DNA of 64,000 nucleotides, from NCBI GenBank assembly GCA_018806985.1, contig JADANN010000192.1, forward strand, positions 1,364,001 through 1,428,000, written 5' to 3'. The first letter of the stretch is position 1. Each line of letters opens with the position of its first letter. Both the position numbers and the translations under genes were made by a program. The notes under the pieces were generated by a model. That model was not told the DNA's origin. It worked only from the letters and a program-made list of their open reading frames with translations, and ran no database searches. Below, piece after piece: positions 52,191-63,700 of the stretch. Origin of the DNA: Angiostrongylus vasorum. Its lineage: Eukaryota; Nematoda; Chromadorea; Rhabditida; Metastrongylidae.

Positions 52191-53940
52191 CAGAATTTGT
52201 TAAAAAATTTTACGAATTTTTGACAAGCGGAAAAATTAACCCGTCAACACTTCTAGGGAAAAAGCGTCACTGGAAGGAACAAGGACGACATAAATTTCTT
52301 TACTTCACGAATTGCACCAGGACCAAACAACAGTTAAATTTCGACAAACATCTCACTACTGTTGTGATGAAAAAGGGAAAGCTGGATGCGAGGATATAAT
52401 CGCCTCATCTGAACTGGATATTCCACAAAACTAGAGACATAAGGAGGCGTAATTCTAGAGATCTAATAAGGAGAGCCAGTTGGGTGGGGCGACGATAGAT
52501 AGATTACTAGTGACGCGAACAAAAAGATGCTTTGTGACTCTGGAAGCAGGAACTATACGGTCGTTGGGTGCGCCGATTCAATTCAAATATTCGGAATGCT
52601 TCGAAAACGACCATGTTTATGAGAACACGAATATTCGATTGTAGTCGTATAAGAATTCATATCACCAATACGAAGCGGAAGTGGACTGTGGTTGGGGAGC
52701 CGCTCTGGTGTATGTCAGTCAACCTGAAAATGAAAGTAATTCAACGCTTAACAACCAGTTCAGTCATTAATGCTCGAGCAAATCTTGCTGCAAAAACGAG
52801 AAGTTTCAAAAAAAGAGACATTTCCATCTTCAGTCAAAGGAAAATCTCATAAAAAAGAGAAGGATCGAAAGCATGACACAGTTCTCGGTCTTCACTGAGA
52901 AAAAGTGGGCCATCGTCGACTTTTACGTGTAGCGGTTCGACTCTTCAAGTTTGATCCCGTTGACATTCTGTTCTCAAAACAAAGGGGGGAATTTCAATTA
53001 AAGAAGATGGAGATCTCGTTTGCTTTTGGCCCATTGTTATTCTATCAATAGAAGTTGTTTGTCACACCAGAGTACAGCGAAAATAGGAGCCTGTAATTTT
53101 CACGAAACAAGCATTATACTGCAATCGTGATTACTTGAGACCTGTTATTGAATCATTCTCCCAGAAGTTTCTGGAAATTTCGCACCTCTTTTTTGAAGTC
53201 TCGGTGATGAAAGAACATTACTGCATCTGCCTTTGTTCCCTCACTTCAGCCTTTCCAGATTCCAATTCAAAGCATTATTGATGGAAAGTGTTAACCCAAC
53301 CATGGGAAAATGTGGAGTTTCTAATACTCATATTCACTCATAGCTGGCAAATAGCATGCATAGCTTCGTTCGCAGGAAATGTCACGCCTTTGCTCACCCT
53401 TGAAGAACAGCGAATGACTTTTATATAAATTCCGCTTTCACAGCTCTTCTTCTCTTCTTCTTCTGCTCGAAAACAAATCGATCACTGGAGCTTCCGTTTC
53501 CGGGTTTGGTAAATTTTTAAGAAAAACTCCAACATAGGCTTTGTCCGAGTGATTTGTTTTTTAAATTTGTAACTTCTCGCATGACGTTCACTTGTGCTAA
53601 ATCTCGTACAGTTCCAAGACCGACTCTATATTGACCTCAGCATTAACCAATAACTCACTGTTTTCTTGTTTATCAGCCGAAAAAAACGAAACCGAAAAAA
53701 GAATAAAAAATTCAACCTTGGATTGTTCTAGGAGAAGGATAGAAACAGTAATCATATAAATGAGTACCTTCCACGCACAATGTGCTATGTTGTTCCCGTC
53801 GACCACACTTTTTCTTTTTGAGTACAACCATAGTCAAAGAACAGTTCGTGGATGTTGGCATTGTGAATATTTCCTTGGAACTTTTTCATTACTCTTGTTT
53901 TATCCCTCCTCGAATTTTTTTCGACATATAGCTGTGCATA
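52191..53940. other. Unassigned region
   Basis: No gene assigned. Frames at 52568-52852 (+, basic, 94 codons) and 53597-53827 (-, 76 codons) are unrecognised. A TATA-like ttatataaatt at about 53421 precedes a CT-rich stretch (gctcttcttctcttcttcttc), a possible promoter without an obvious gene. Confidence 0.3.
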
Positions 53941-53944
53941 TGGC

Positions 53945-54130
53945 CGCGGCTAGAGCAGTGGTTAGAGATGTCCTGCAAAACATACACAGTCGTTAACTCG
54001 ATCTCGTACTCCATGCCAACCAAGTCTTCTTCCTACCGGACTAGGTCCTAGCACTATCTTCGATGATAAAAAACACTGACTCAGTGCATCAGAAAGTGAG
54101 TTGAAATCACTGGCTCACTGCACCCGGTCA
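53945..54130 (+). repeat. SINE family A-related copy A17 (old)
   Basis: An A box ctagagcagtggttagag (53951-53968), cactgactcagtgcatcag and ctccatgccaaccaagtc parallel family A, with strong divergence. The tail is not recognisable. Confidence 0.35.
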
Positions 54131-56055
54131 CCTTTACGGTGCCACCTATGGAGTCGAAAGCATTGCGTACCTTAAAACGTTTGTTCAACGCCAAACCCTT
54201 TACGTTTCAGACTTGTGATTTTACATCTACATCTCGGCAAAGTTATATAAGAGGGAAATCTGTCGAACAGCTGTCTGAAATATACGAAATAACGGTGTGC
54301 GCCAGTGAGATCTCTGCTTCAGGTGGCCCTATAATGCCTGATGTCGTTTATATGTGCAGAGAGATTGATATATGGCTCTGTCCACAATAGAGCAGATATA
54401 TGGCTCTGTCCATAATATGCATAACTCCAATGGAGAGTGCAAAGCGCTTTGTTATAACGATTGGATTTTGTACAGCCTTAAAATTTCCCTCTCTTGTTTG
54501 TTCAACCCCAGAGATATGTGCAAATTACGTTGTTTGTAACAGTAGAGCTTTGAAATTCGGTGAGCACATTGTATACCATGTTTTTCCAACTTGTATTTTT
54601 TGAAAAGATGGCGATATTGACTGGGAAATGGGAAATTTTAGCACCAGTGGGAAGAATCTTGGACGGTAGTTCATAGTTTCGTGAATCGTGGATTGCAAGG
54701 CAGCAAGGGCTCTGTTACTCCGTCATTATTTCAACCTCATAACGGAAGGAGGTGGAGATTCGACTTTGCTTTGAAAAAGTAGTAATGACGTACTGCATTC
54801 GTAAATTCTCGACCACAGCTTTCTTTCAAACAAGTTTTGGAGAGAAACTCAGCAAAATGAATTTCTATTCACAACTGTTTGCTCAGTTATGGCGAGGATG
54901 ACATGTGAGACTGCAGGTAAAAAACACGGAGGACACAGAATAGAGAGGCGAAGATCTAGGTCAAATGGCTCCAAATATCATCGATAAGCTGGCACATTTG
55001 TTCTAAGAAAACATATTCTACTACTTATAGAGCTGAATGTGCTGTCAAAAAATGGAAAACGTAAAATCTATCTCATAATGAATGTCGTTTGAGTAGCCTT
55101 TATAAAAGTGGACTTGAGTAGCCCGCTGATCTGTTCTATAACGCTAGATGCTGAGTCATACTGATAAAAAGGCATTGTGAGAACTTTGAAACATTACTCT
55201 AGTCAAAAGAAAAAACTTCTCTCTGTACTCGGCAATCAGAACTGAATTCGTAACTTATTTCATACATGACGTCCAAAGGTGTGTACACGAAAAGAAGACT
55301 GCACAGATTTGTAGAAGAATCTTTGCTCTATCGCATTGCTCATATATATTATCTTTGTCTACTGTTCTTTCAAAGCTTAGAATAGTTCTATATTTCTACG
55401 GTGTGTAGCTTGAATCTGTAGCTATCTTCACACGAAGTAACAAAAATTGTGCTGAGGACTAAAGAAGATTGTGTGGTACTGGTTGCCACTGTTTTGTATG
55501 CCACCGTCTTTTTAAGCACCTACGCGGCTCGTGACCTCTGTAGGAGTTATTTGAACCAAAAATACCGACTCCAACTTTAGAACAATACATCTCAGCTTGT
55601 AATGAATTTTATCAGTTGCTATCAAAATCCATTAATCTTTGCATGGAGGACAAAGATTCTCTCGTTTAACACGATGAATTTATGATTTTCTGAAGCACAT
55701 GGCATCCATCTCTTCCATTTTCTTACTTCAAAACCCAAATTTCCAAAGCGAAAACGAAGAACAAGCTGGATTTCATCGAGCCAAACAAGATACTGCATCC
55801 CAGTTCATTGTTTTACTCGCGGTGCTTAGTGGGAATTTTCAAAAGGTTAAATTTCGTCACCAATTCTCTGAAAGCCTTGATTTTATGTACATTTAAATTA
55901 GAAAGTAGGCCGTAATAAGATTATACACGCAGTTTGTCATAAAACAAACTCTTTTCCATGAATCTAAAAGTTCTGTCCTCCAGATATACTGAAGCAATGA
56001 AGAAACTGTCCTCTGTTTTCGAAAAACCAGATTCGTCGCAGAAGTGTCATGTCTA
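54131..56055. other. Unassigned region
   Basis: Two adjacent + frames, 54139-54390 and 54400-54603, show no recognised domain. A short tandem duplication of gatatatggctctgtcca occurs at about 54367-54411. A 65-codon frame at 55699-55896 is unassigned. Confidence 0.3.
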
Positions 56056-56059
56056 GATC

Positions 56060-56175
56060 CTCATTGGTGGAATGGATAATGCGTAAGCCGTGGAAAGGAT
56101 TATCTCGGGTTTGACTCTGAGCTGATGTCCTAGTTTTGCAAATATCTCAGAATCATTGTGCTAAAAGCAACATTC
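56060..56175 (+). mobile_element. SINE family B, copy B11 (head)
   Basis: A box-like ggtggaatggataatgcg (56075-56092) and B box-like gggtttgactctg (56109-56121), followed by gttttgcaaatatctcag of family B. The 3' end is missing. Confidence 0.55.
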
Positions 56176-57400
56176 TCATCGTGGTTTTCTACTGGTGGAT
56201 GAGCACGACAATTCCCTTAACACATTTTCAAAGCGACGCATTCATTCTAATGGTCCCGGTGAAACAATTATTACAGCTTTCATGTTTAACATGGCATATT
56301 TCACTTTTTAGTTATCTTTTTGAATTGAAATAACGATCACTGAAATGTACATGATACCGAGAAACAAGTTTTTGCAACCTACTAGATAAATTTCTGATTT
56401 GCTGGAATTCACGAAACACTTTTTTTTCCTTTTGTTCTGTGAGGCCCGTCCCTAGCAGCATCCTCGTCTGTGCCCGTTCTACGGACGAACCACTTAGTAC
56501 AGCACTTCTATTCGTCCGCTAGTAAGGTGATCTTCTTCATTCCTACGTGGACACGGGTTACTCATCACATCACCTTATCTCACTATTATCGCATTGAAAT
56601 TCAGGACGTAAAAGTGGATAAATAATGAATTCTTGCTGCTTAAAACTACACTATGGAAAAAGTGGTATAATAAAGGGAGCTTCTTCTTACCATAATAGCT
56701 GTCAAAGCTTCTTCCATTTTGATTTGAATCTTAAAAACTTGCAATAGCATACATTGTAGGTGACGGTATTATCACACCAACCTTTCATGAAGAGACAAAG
56801 TTTATCATAAATTTGCTACCCTACTCCTTGTGCATCTTCGTACTTATTTGTTTGTAGAAGGAGCAGCAACACTTAAAAGCTGGTTAAAAGCTGGGCAATG
56901 TGGTCGAAAGCTCTGTGATACCACCAGCTGGCTGACCTTCGTCACCAACACGCATGAGTGATTTAGAAAACTAAAATCTCAGTGAGTCGGTACTGCTCGA
57001 CACAAACTTAGAGTACTGTCTACTGCTTTATATACTGCAGTCCGTGAACTTTTCAAACTTTAAAGCAGGTGTGGTGTTGATAATGAACTCTCCATTGACA
57101 TCTTTGCTGAAGATTCTTTCGTTGTATTATAGGACATCTCTAGATCAAGAAAATTACTTGCATTTTTATTCCACTTTCCTTTTATTTCATTTCTATTATT
57201 TCTACTATTCTACCATATTCTATTTTTAGAAAGAATTTTCACTTCTTTCGAAAAAACGTTTACCGTAGAAAAATTGGTGAAGGAGCGGGTAGTTTTTGAG
57301 CCGTTTCAAAAATTGGTTTCATTGAGCTTATTTATCACCGGGCTCCTTTCATCTCTCCCTAGCACTGAAGTCGACGGTCTCAGCGAAATTGACCTTCATG
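56176..57400. other. Unassigned; possible terminal exon 56862-56961 (+)
   Basis: After the acceptor ttgtttgtag (ending 56861) a frame reads through SWLKAGQCGRKLCDTTSW to a stop at about 56961. It is short, has two cysteines and no recognised domain. Nothing else is seen. Confidence 0.2.
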
Positions 57401-57407
57401 ATATTTC

Positions 57408-57738
57408 CTATAATGCTGAGATATTTGCAAAACTCCTAACCACAGCCTCAGCTTAACTGGGTTCAATGCCGATTTGGGCTCCCCAGATCAATCCCGGTGA
57501 CGGGTGATTGCTGATGGCAAAAGATCGATAGAACTAGCTGATAGACATGCGAAACGATGGACCCGCATGGTGTGGTGGTGAACGCGTTACTCCCCGGAAA
57601 GGACAATAGCGCGTTCGTCCCCACCGCAGACACATGCGGTCCGGAGTTTTGCAAATATCTCAGCATTATAGAAGTTCTATTTCGCAACATACCTTGCCGT
57701 TAAAAAGAATAAGCAGTAAATAAAAAGGTTAAGCTCCA
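57408..57738 (+). mobile_element. SINE family B, copy B12 (full)
   Basis: The most complete family B copy: tcagcttaactgggttcaatg, gggctccccagatcaatcc, attgctgatggc, A-box region gcatggtgtggtggtgaacg, B box gcgttcgtccccacc (57611-57625), gcggtccggagttttgc, atatctcagcattat, accttgccgttaaaaag and taaataaaaaggttaag. Confidence 0.75.
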
Positions 57739-57774
57739 TGATACTGTTAAAACTTTTAACTACCCTTTTCAAAT

Positions 57775-58150
57775 TCACTGTGCGGACGCAACCACTTCTT
57801 GCATCCAAATCTTCTCCTCGCCTTCGCCAACCACGTACGACTTCGGATGTGTTAGGTCGGCTTGGCTGCTGTAAGAATTTTCGTCATCATAGTGATTTTG
57901 GCTGAATGCTGGTCGAGTCGATTATTTCTCGCATCTTTGTCTAGCGTTTCCACCTGGGTTGTGGAGATTGGATTGTTTCCAGAGAAGTTGGGTGTCGATT
58001 TTCCAATCGTGCTTGGGTTGAGAAATCGATACTTAACTTCTCTGGAAACAGTCCACTCTTGGCAATCCAGCGAAATCTTGGCGAACCCTAGGCGGCGACG
58101 GAACAGCACCATGCTCTTGACGAACGGCATCACCACCAGTGCACTGGTAG
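57775..58150 (-). mobile_element. SINE family D, copy D6 with internal hairpin
   Basis: The minus strand contains aatcgactcgaccagcattc, then ggatgcaagaagtggttgcg and tccgcacagtg, matching D3. The region 57975-58049 forms a hairpin: 15 perfect base pairs (57975-57989 with 58035-58049) plus a similar inner stretch. The long open frames on both strands across it are by-products. Confidence 0.6.
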
Positions 58151-58865
58151 CCCTTTCTAGAGGCCTCACCTTTGAAGCATATAAAAGGATACCGAAAGAA
58201 CATTTAGGGAAAATATGGAAAATTTCGATCTGAATAGAAATGCATAAAATTAGATACGCCCTCGCGTCTCTTCGTTAGCTTGGGAATCGCTTTACTGAAT
58301 GATGAAGGTAATCTGGCACGTAAACATTCAGAGGACTCGGAGCCATTACAAGATCCCTTAGCCGGTTAGAAGCAAAAACGATAGAGATTCGATTGGTCAC
58401 AGATCGATTTGAAATGATTAGCGAAAACGAGCAGTTTTTGTTTCCTAGGCGCATCCGCGTCGACTTGGTGAACCTATTCCAATTGAGGACGGTTGGATGT
58501 CGGCTTTGGGACAATCTAAAAGAAGGAAATGATTTAGCAACGGAATCTTCTAGCTGCAAACAACTTAACAAATATTTGAGAATTTCGTTAACGTAACGAG
58601 AGCCACTCTGTTCACATGTAGGACATGTGGAAATGAATCTGTTATGCAGGAAGTACTGAAAATAAGGGCTACCTATCACGTGAAGTCTTCAACTTGACGC
58701 GGCTACTTAGTTTACTAACCAATGTCTTTTTTTTCATGGTCCACGTAATAATGAATGAAGTTGGTTTATTCGTTTTTGTCATGAAGAAATCCTTCACGAT
58801 AGACTATTATAAACCAACTTTCATTTGACCTGGGTATGAATCATCAATGTATCTTATTCCATTGA
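58150..58865. other. Unassigned; overlapping frames 58275-58679
   Basis: Minus frame 58275-58679 (134 codons) and plus frame 58393-58596 (67 codons) overlap and neither has a recognised domain. A minus-strand acceptor ttccttcttttag near 58515 would fit an exon, but no frame after it agrees with a family. Confidence 0.25.
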
Positions 58866-58867
58866 TG

Positions 58868-59005
58868 ACCTGAGACGAGGTTGTTGCCATTAAACATTTA
58901 CTCAGATAACGTTTCTACGTCTTCGTCTACTTCAGAGCCGATGATCTGAGTCAACGGTCCACAGTTGTTCGCCTTTTCAACGTGGTGTTGAGAACTTGCT
59001 TCTTG
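58868..59005 (-). repeat. PLE terminal-repeat fragment (E7)
   Basis: Reverse fragment: gagacgaggttgttgccatt, gataacgtttctacgtcttcg and cagagccgatgatctgagtc. The ribozyme core is decayed on the minus strand (CTGAAGT in place of CTGATGA). Confidence 0.55.
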
Positions 59006-59247
59006 AAAAGTTCTCTATCTATCTAAAAATTCGTATTTGATGTCGATACCATGGTCGTCTCGCAGCCGCATGCCACATGCCGCAATGTAACCTTTGTGAG
59101 TTACCCGGTCAATTACGTTCAGTGCTTCAGGTAGGCCGCACAGCAGCGGCTTATCCGAGGGTGAAGGCATAACAGTAAAACAGTTTACTATTCCTTTGTG
59201 AAATAACAGAAGCCAACAACGTTTGATGTTCCAGGCAGCTAGCTGTA

Positions 59248-59342
59248 TAGTCATCCTCAGTCATCCCCATTTATCCTCAGATATCGCCAGTCATCCTCAG
59301 CTATTCTGAGCTATTCTCAATCATCCTCAGTCATCCTCAGAT
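59248..59342. repeat. Minisatellite with 10-bp tcatcctcag unit
   Basis: About nine imperfect copies of tcatcctcag or variants (tcatccccat, tattctgag) in 95 bp. Confidence 0.8.
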
Positions 59343-59399
59343 CAATGTACTTCGCTCCTTAGCTAGTCTACGGTGCGTTGTCAGTAGCCGCGGGTGTTT

Positions 59400-59970
59400 C
59401 CAAATGCGTTCTGCTTACAACGCCACCAGTGACGTTACACGGCTCATTTGAACCCCTCCGCCGCCTGCACCGGCCGCGGATAATGCGAGCGCGGTATCGC
59501 CCATGGCTAACCATCCGTAATTTTTATGTTGTTATTGCTATTATTATTGTATTAATGATGTAATAATCTTCCAATGCTATTATGTCGTTATTAGCATCAC
59601 CTGACTACTAGGCGTAGAACCTCATAACTTTAACTTGCGTGATTCTTGTCCCACTACTTTTCTATGGTTATTATTATGTTATTAATGCTGTATTCATGTA
59701 AATAAACGGTTTACTTACCCACGTTTGACGCTTTTCGGTCAGTGCAACATTGGAAAGACCCGCATGGCTAACTCAACTACACAATCTGAATCGCTCCTCT
59801 CCGCATCTACATCTTCCTCACGCGTGGTGTCTTCGTCGTCGTTTCAAGTCGAATCTTCTTCAGTGGAGCACCGTTCGAATGAGGTAACCTCATCCGGCAG
59901 CGCCGCTTTTACACAAGACAGTTGTGCTGATATTGGCTGCCCTTTGACAATAATTTGGTTTTAAACGGAC
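59400..59970 (+). other. Possible LTR end and gag start (unassigned)
   Basis: A sequence with AATAAA at 59699-59704, then about 60 bases later an ATG at 59764 followed by a Ser-rich frame (MANSTTQSESLLSASTSSSR) to a stop at 59964. This resembles the LTR-to-gag transition of LTR elements, but no second LTR, primer-binding match or pol domain was found. The 59405-59510 part is unusually GC-rich for the window. Confidence 0.2.
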
Positions 59971-61610
59971 AATCTATCCTGCAGCTGTCGGCATCAGACA
60001 AGCTTGTACGTAGAAAAAACATTTCTTCTTCACGAAAGATGTCATCGAACCAACCGAACCGTATGTAATGAATTAAATGCACCGCATTCGTTGCAAAGAA
60101 TTTAGAGCAGTATCGATGGAGTAGCAGACAGATGAGCCTTTTATAATGAGTCTGGTAAGGCTTTGTAACGGCAATAAGTATGGAGCAGCATTACACCAAA
60201 TAAAAACGCAGTAAATCTTTATCTTTGTTTGTTTCAAAAAACTCGCTCCAATTCAAAAGGTTGGTGAATTCTCGAGGCAAAAACTTAAGACCTCCTTAGG
60301 AAGGTCTTACAAGATTCCAAGAAAAGTGTCGTGAGCGAGATTTATGAAGAAGGCCAAAAGTTTCAAGCAGTGGCTGAATCAACGGAGAAAAGCGAGGGTT
60401 TTTGTGAAAGACGGATGCAAGGCGACGAATCGAAGGAAGGAAATGCTGAAGCCCGAAAAAATATTGGTGTCGAATCATATGAAAAAAGTAACTATTATAT
60501 CTGTGTATTGCAGGACATATAATTCACTCAGCCAAAAACTTTTTATGGAAACTCAGTCACTTCTTCATCTCAAGTCTAAAGCACGAAGTTTGAACATGCC
60601 TAAATATCTTTGCTCATTGCATTTTGGAGCTCTGTTGTTTTGCGTAAAGTGATGATCACTGAACGTAAATGCATGTGTTATTATAAAGGTTCATGACAAG
60701 TCGTTAATTCTTTATGATATCAAGTTCAGATATAAGACCGGTTTGTAGGCGATAATAAACAAGCGTCATTGTGGAAATTTGAGTCCAATAAAGACGTTCG
60801 ACTCCATGCATCACGAATTCCAGCACTTCAAAAGTTGAAAGGAGGACACAAAAATTGAACAGGGAAACCTTTTTCTTGTCGATGTTTGGCATGCGACAGG
60901 TTCGAGAAATAACTGAACCGAAAACTAGCAGAGTATTAGTTGGTGATAAGAGTGGGTAGTGTGTAGGAATTACTAGCCAGTTAGATGACGCAACGGAATA
61001 ACATCTTGAAGACGCTTCCATTTTCGCCGATCACTTGAAAAGGAATTCAGAAGTCAGTAAACACAGTAGGAGTCAAAGTGGCAAACGTGGCAGGTTTAAA
61101 ACTATTAGCGATCTCGAACCTAAAATTGAATTACCAACATGTTTCGTTTATACTTGCTTACCAAAACTCATAAGTTAGTACCCATTGATGATATTGCGTA
61201 TATCGATCCATCACTATCCAAGGTTTGATATGCGATTAGCTGTGTATACGGGCTAACGAATGGAATAAAATGGTTCTCAATTCTAATACCCAGTTGTTAA
61301 AACATTTGTAACGCGGTCCTACCAGCGCGTATGTGACGGAGTCGCTAGACGTTGTAGCGTTTCATGCAAACGTACCAGAATGACTCCGTGCGTGCAATCA
61401 ATCCATAGACCAACTACTCATGCAACACGAAGGAGCAATAAATATGTATGGTTTTCGATTAAGCAGCTCAGGGCCATCCTTATGTCTGCTGTGGAAGCCG
61501 CCGTTCTCCATGTCCGGCCATTACTCTACTGTAGGACATTTAAACCTGGTTTGTCATCTGCTCAACACTTAGAGGGCATAAATGTCGCCCAAGAGCAACC
61601 AAAGAAAGAG
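59971..61610. other. Unassigned region
   Basis: Frames at 60331-60652 (+), 60704-61021 (-, 105 codons) and 61380-61646 (+) lack recognised domains. No member of the repeat families was recognised. Confidence 0.3.
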
Positions 61611-61612
61611 GC

Positions 61613-62335
61613 TTGCATTTTCGACGCTCAAATCAATTTGTTCTAAGACGGCTACATGACCAAATGGACCCGAAAGGGAGGCAACAAAAACACACTGGTT
61701 CATTGACCTCCCACCTTTCACACACAAAGAGCGTAGTTGTAAGGAAAATATTTCGAACAACCACAAATGTGTGCACAGGAACAGAGCAGAAGGAAGAACG
61801 CCTGAAATGGCGCGACAAATAGCCAATTCCAATGGCTACGAAACGGCGGCTTCTCAGTGGAAAAACAAAGGTCTAAAAGAGAAGACTAAGTAGAACAAGA
61901 CACCAGTAAACTGCCACCTTCCTTCTACCTTTACATGATAAGCAAGCTTTGCTTCAAATGGGCCGATCTAGAAAATTCAGCAGCGGTGTTTGAAATACCT
62001 CAAACACTCCGAGACTCACGTAGTTCGTAATCGCTTCTATGACCGTCTGTGTACAACACAAAACTGCATAATTTGTCTGCGACAGAGACCATGTTTGCAC
62101 GCGTTCGCACATGGTGTAGCTAATTTCTTGTAAAACGTGTGGGAACGAATACGTTAGCAAAATGGTTAGATCACTTTGAGTGCGCATTGAAGAACACCTA
62201 GTTGGAAAACTTGAAGTCAAACAGAAGATGACTCCACTGGTCGTGTATAGGACACAGAAACACAAAGAGGAGATTTGCAAGTATAAGCCACTATTCTTTG
62301 CAGAAATCCAAAACAACAGTGCTACTGAGAACAGA
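61613..62335 (+). pseudogene. Penelope-like element PLE-2 coding remnant
   Basis: The frame at 61613-61822 contains LTSHLSHTKSVVVRKIFRTT and CTGTEQKEERLKWRDK, the PLE region after the RT (compare SKNILVHHLSSHPSHMKKA in PLE-1); next come ccaattccaatggctacgaa (as in PLE-1 at about 37650). Around 62030-62230 the sequence aligns with the PLE-1 RNRLYDRLC, NC.IC and HLISC/EEHL blocks of the GIY-YIG domain across several frameshifts and stops. Truncated and dead. Confidence 0.65.
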
Positions 62336-62560
62336 TTGGCATAAAAATTTTTATTCGGCCAACATTCCGGCTCCTTCACTTTCTTCATAGCGGTGTTGGT
62401 CCGAGTCGATGGCCCAAAGATGGTCGTTGTCGTGATGTTGTTGTTCGTTATCCCATTGAAGCAAATCCAGGGATAGCACTACTCGAAAGGGAAACCTCAC
62501 TCAGCAGGGTCTTTTTATGCATTGTAATCGCTTGAAATTTATCGCCGTAATAAAAAACGG
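62336..62560 (-). repeat. PLE-2 terminal repeat (E8)
   Basis: Reverse end following the coding remnant: atttttattcggccaacatt, the decayed ribozyme region near 62370-62395, and ggtccgagtcgatggccc. It occupies the same position relative to the endonuclease as the right arm of PLE-1. Confidence 0.5.
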
Positions 62561-63145
62561 AACTGAAAAGAATGGAAAAGTGAAGCGCCCCCGTGCGCCG
62601 GTCATTTAGCACTCGGTGCTGAGCAAGATACGCTTACTCTTGTGTGACACACCGTAGTGACAATGTAAAATAATCTGCCGCAGACTAACTAACATTTTCT
62701 TCTTTCTCGACAACTGGAAAACTGACGAAAAATTTGCTGAAATAACATACTGGTGCCATAGATTTTGCGGCTTTTCCATAGTTTTGGTAAGGATTTTGGC
62801 TCTATGGACTCAGGACGAGAAATAATTTAGAAGAAATCATGTGCTAAAATGCTATATGGAGAAATGGAATACCCGAAATCTGCAGATTATTAAACTTGCT
62901 ATTAAATAAACAATTCCAATAAAGAAATGTTGAAATTACTATGCGAAAACAACGGCTGCAGAATTGCACGCGCTGATCTAAGATAGAGAAGACTATCCAT
63001 ACTGTAAGGGATGGATCAGAGGACGGGATAAATGAAAACTACGATAGGAAGCTTTTCCGCGATAATTCTCCTTAACTCAATAATCCATTGATGAACAGTG
63101 GGTGGTATTAAATGCGCAGTGGTTTTGTTTGACTTAAAGTATAAA
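62561..63145. other. Non-coding, nothing recognised
   Basis: No exon or known repeat family recognised. Confidence 0.4.
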
Positions 63146-63146
63146 A

Positions 63147-63425
63147 AAGGATAAAGCTCTTGGAGTTGATCAAACCATGAGGGAGGCGCCACGCATTCGA
63201 CTTCATCAAGTATCGTTCAGAAGTGACTGAATGCATGTCTGGCCTTTACAATGACTCGCGGTGTCCTATCGATGTATCGAGCCAGCGCTGCTATCCTCCC
63301 AGACAAATCTGGTACTAATTTGCCGATCCGGGAGGGATGGAAGGCTTGGTGGGCCATGGGCGCCGGTATCGATTCCACGTGTGTATTGCAGGGGGCCCCC
63401 GACCACAACGCCACACGCGACCTTT
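63147..63425 (-). mobile_element. SINE family A, copy A18
   Basis: Good reverse copy: aaaaggataaagctctt 3' end, tcatgtctggcctttacaatg-like block, ctatcctcccagacaaatc, gggagggatggaaggcttgg, B-box reverse gtatcgattccacg and A-box reverse caacgccacacgc. Confidence 0.8.
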
Positions 63426-63578
63426 TATGTTTGACATGGGTTGCAAATTACGACGAAACGTTGCAAGGATTTTCTGTACAGAAATGACAACGTATTTATC
63501 AGATGAATAAACGTGGAGCAAATAGTCGGGAGGAGCTGCTGTTGCTGCTAAAGCACCGTTAGAGCAGGTGAACAAATT

Positions 63579-63700
63579 TCACATAAAACATTTTTTATAA
63601 AATAGACACTGAGGGCGAGAAATCCCACGAACTTCGTCAACAAATCCACAGTCGTCACCATCACAACCACCACCAAAGATGCGAAAAAGAGGTAGTGCAT
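63579..63700 (-). pseudogene. Candidate small secreted Cys-rich protein with frameshift
   Basis: On the minus strand an ATG at 63700-63698 starts a signal-peptide-like stretch (MHYLFFASLVVVVMV). A second frame over the following bases reads CDGDDCGFVDEVRG, then PQCLFYKKCFM and a stop at 63581-63579. One frameshift within the run ggtggtggttgtgatgg (about 63660-63676) would join them. I do not recognise a family, and either frame alone could be chance. Confidence 0.3.

Noticed and set aside
57852..58233. Two overlapping long frames (105 and 123 codons) as genes.
   Set aside because: The region is a SINE D copy in reverse, with a hairpin; both frames are by-products.
2030..63414. Long similar open frames across many SINE A copies (a recurring AHQAFHPSGVGKL-type translation).
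   Set aside because: The copies carry Pol III boxes, insert on both strands and the frame is broken at random in older copies. The shared translation is a by-product of the consensus, not evidence of a protein.
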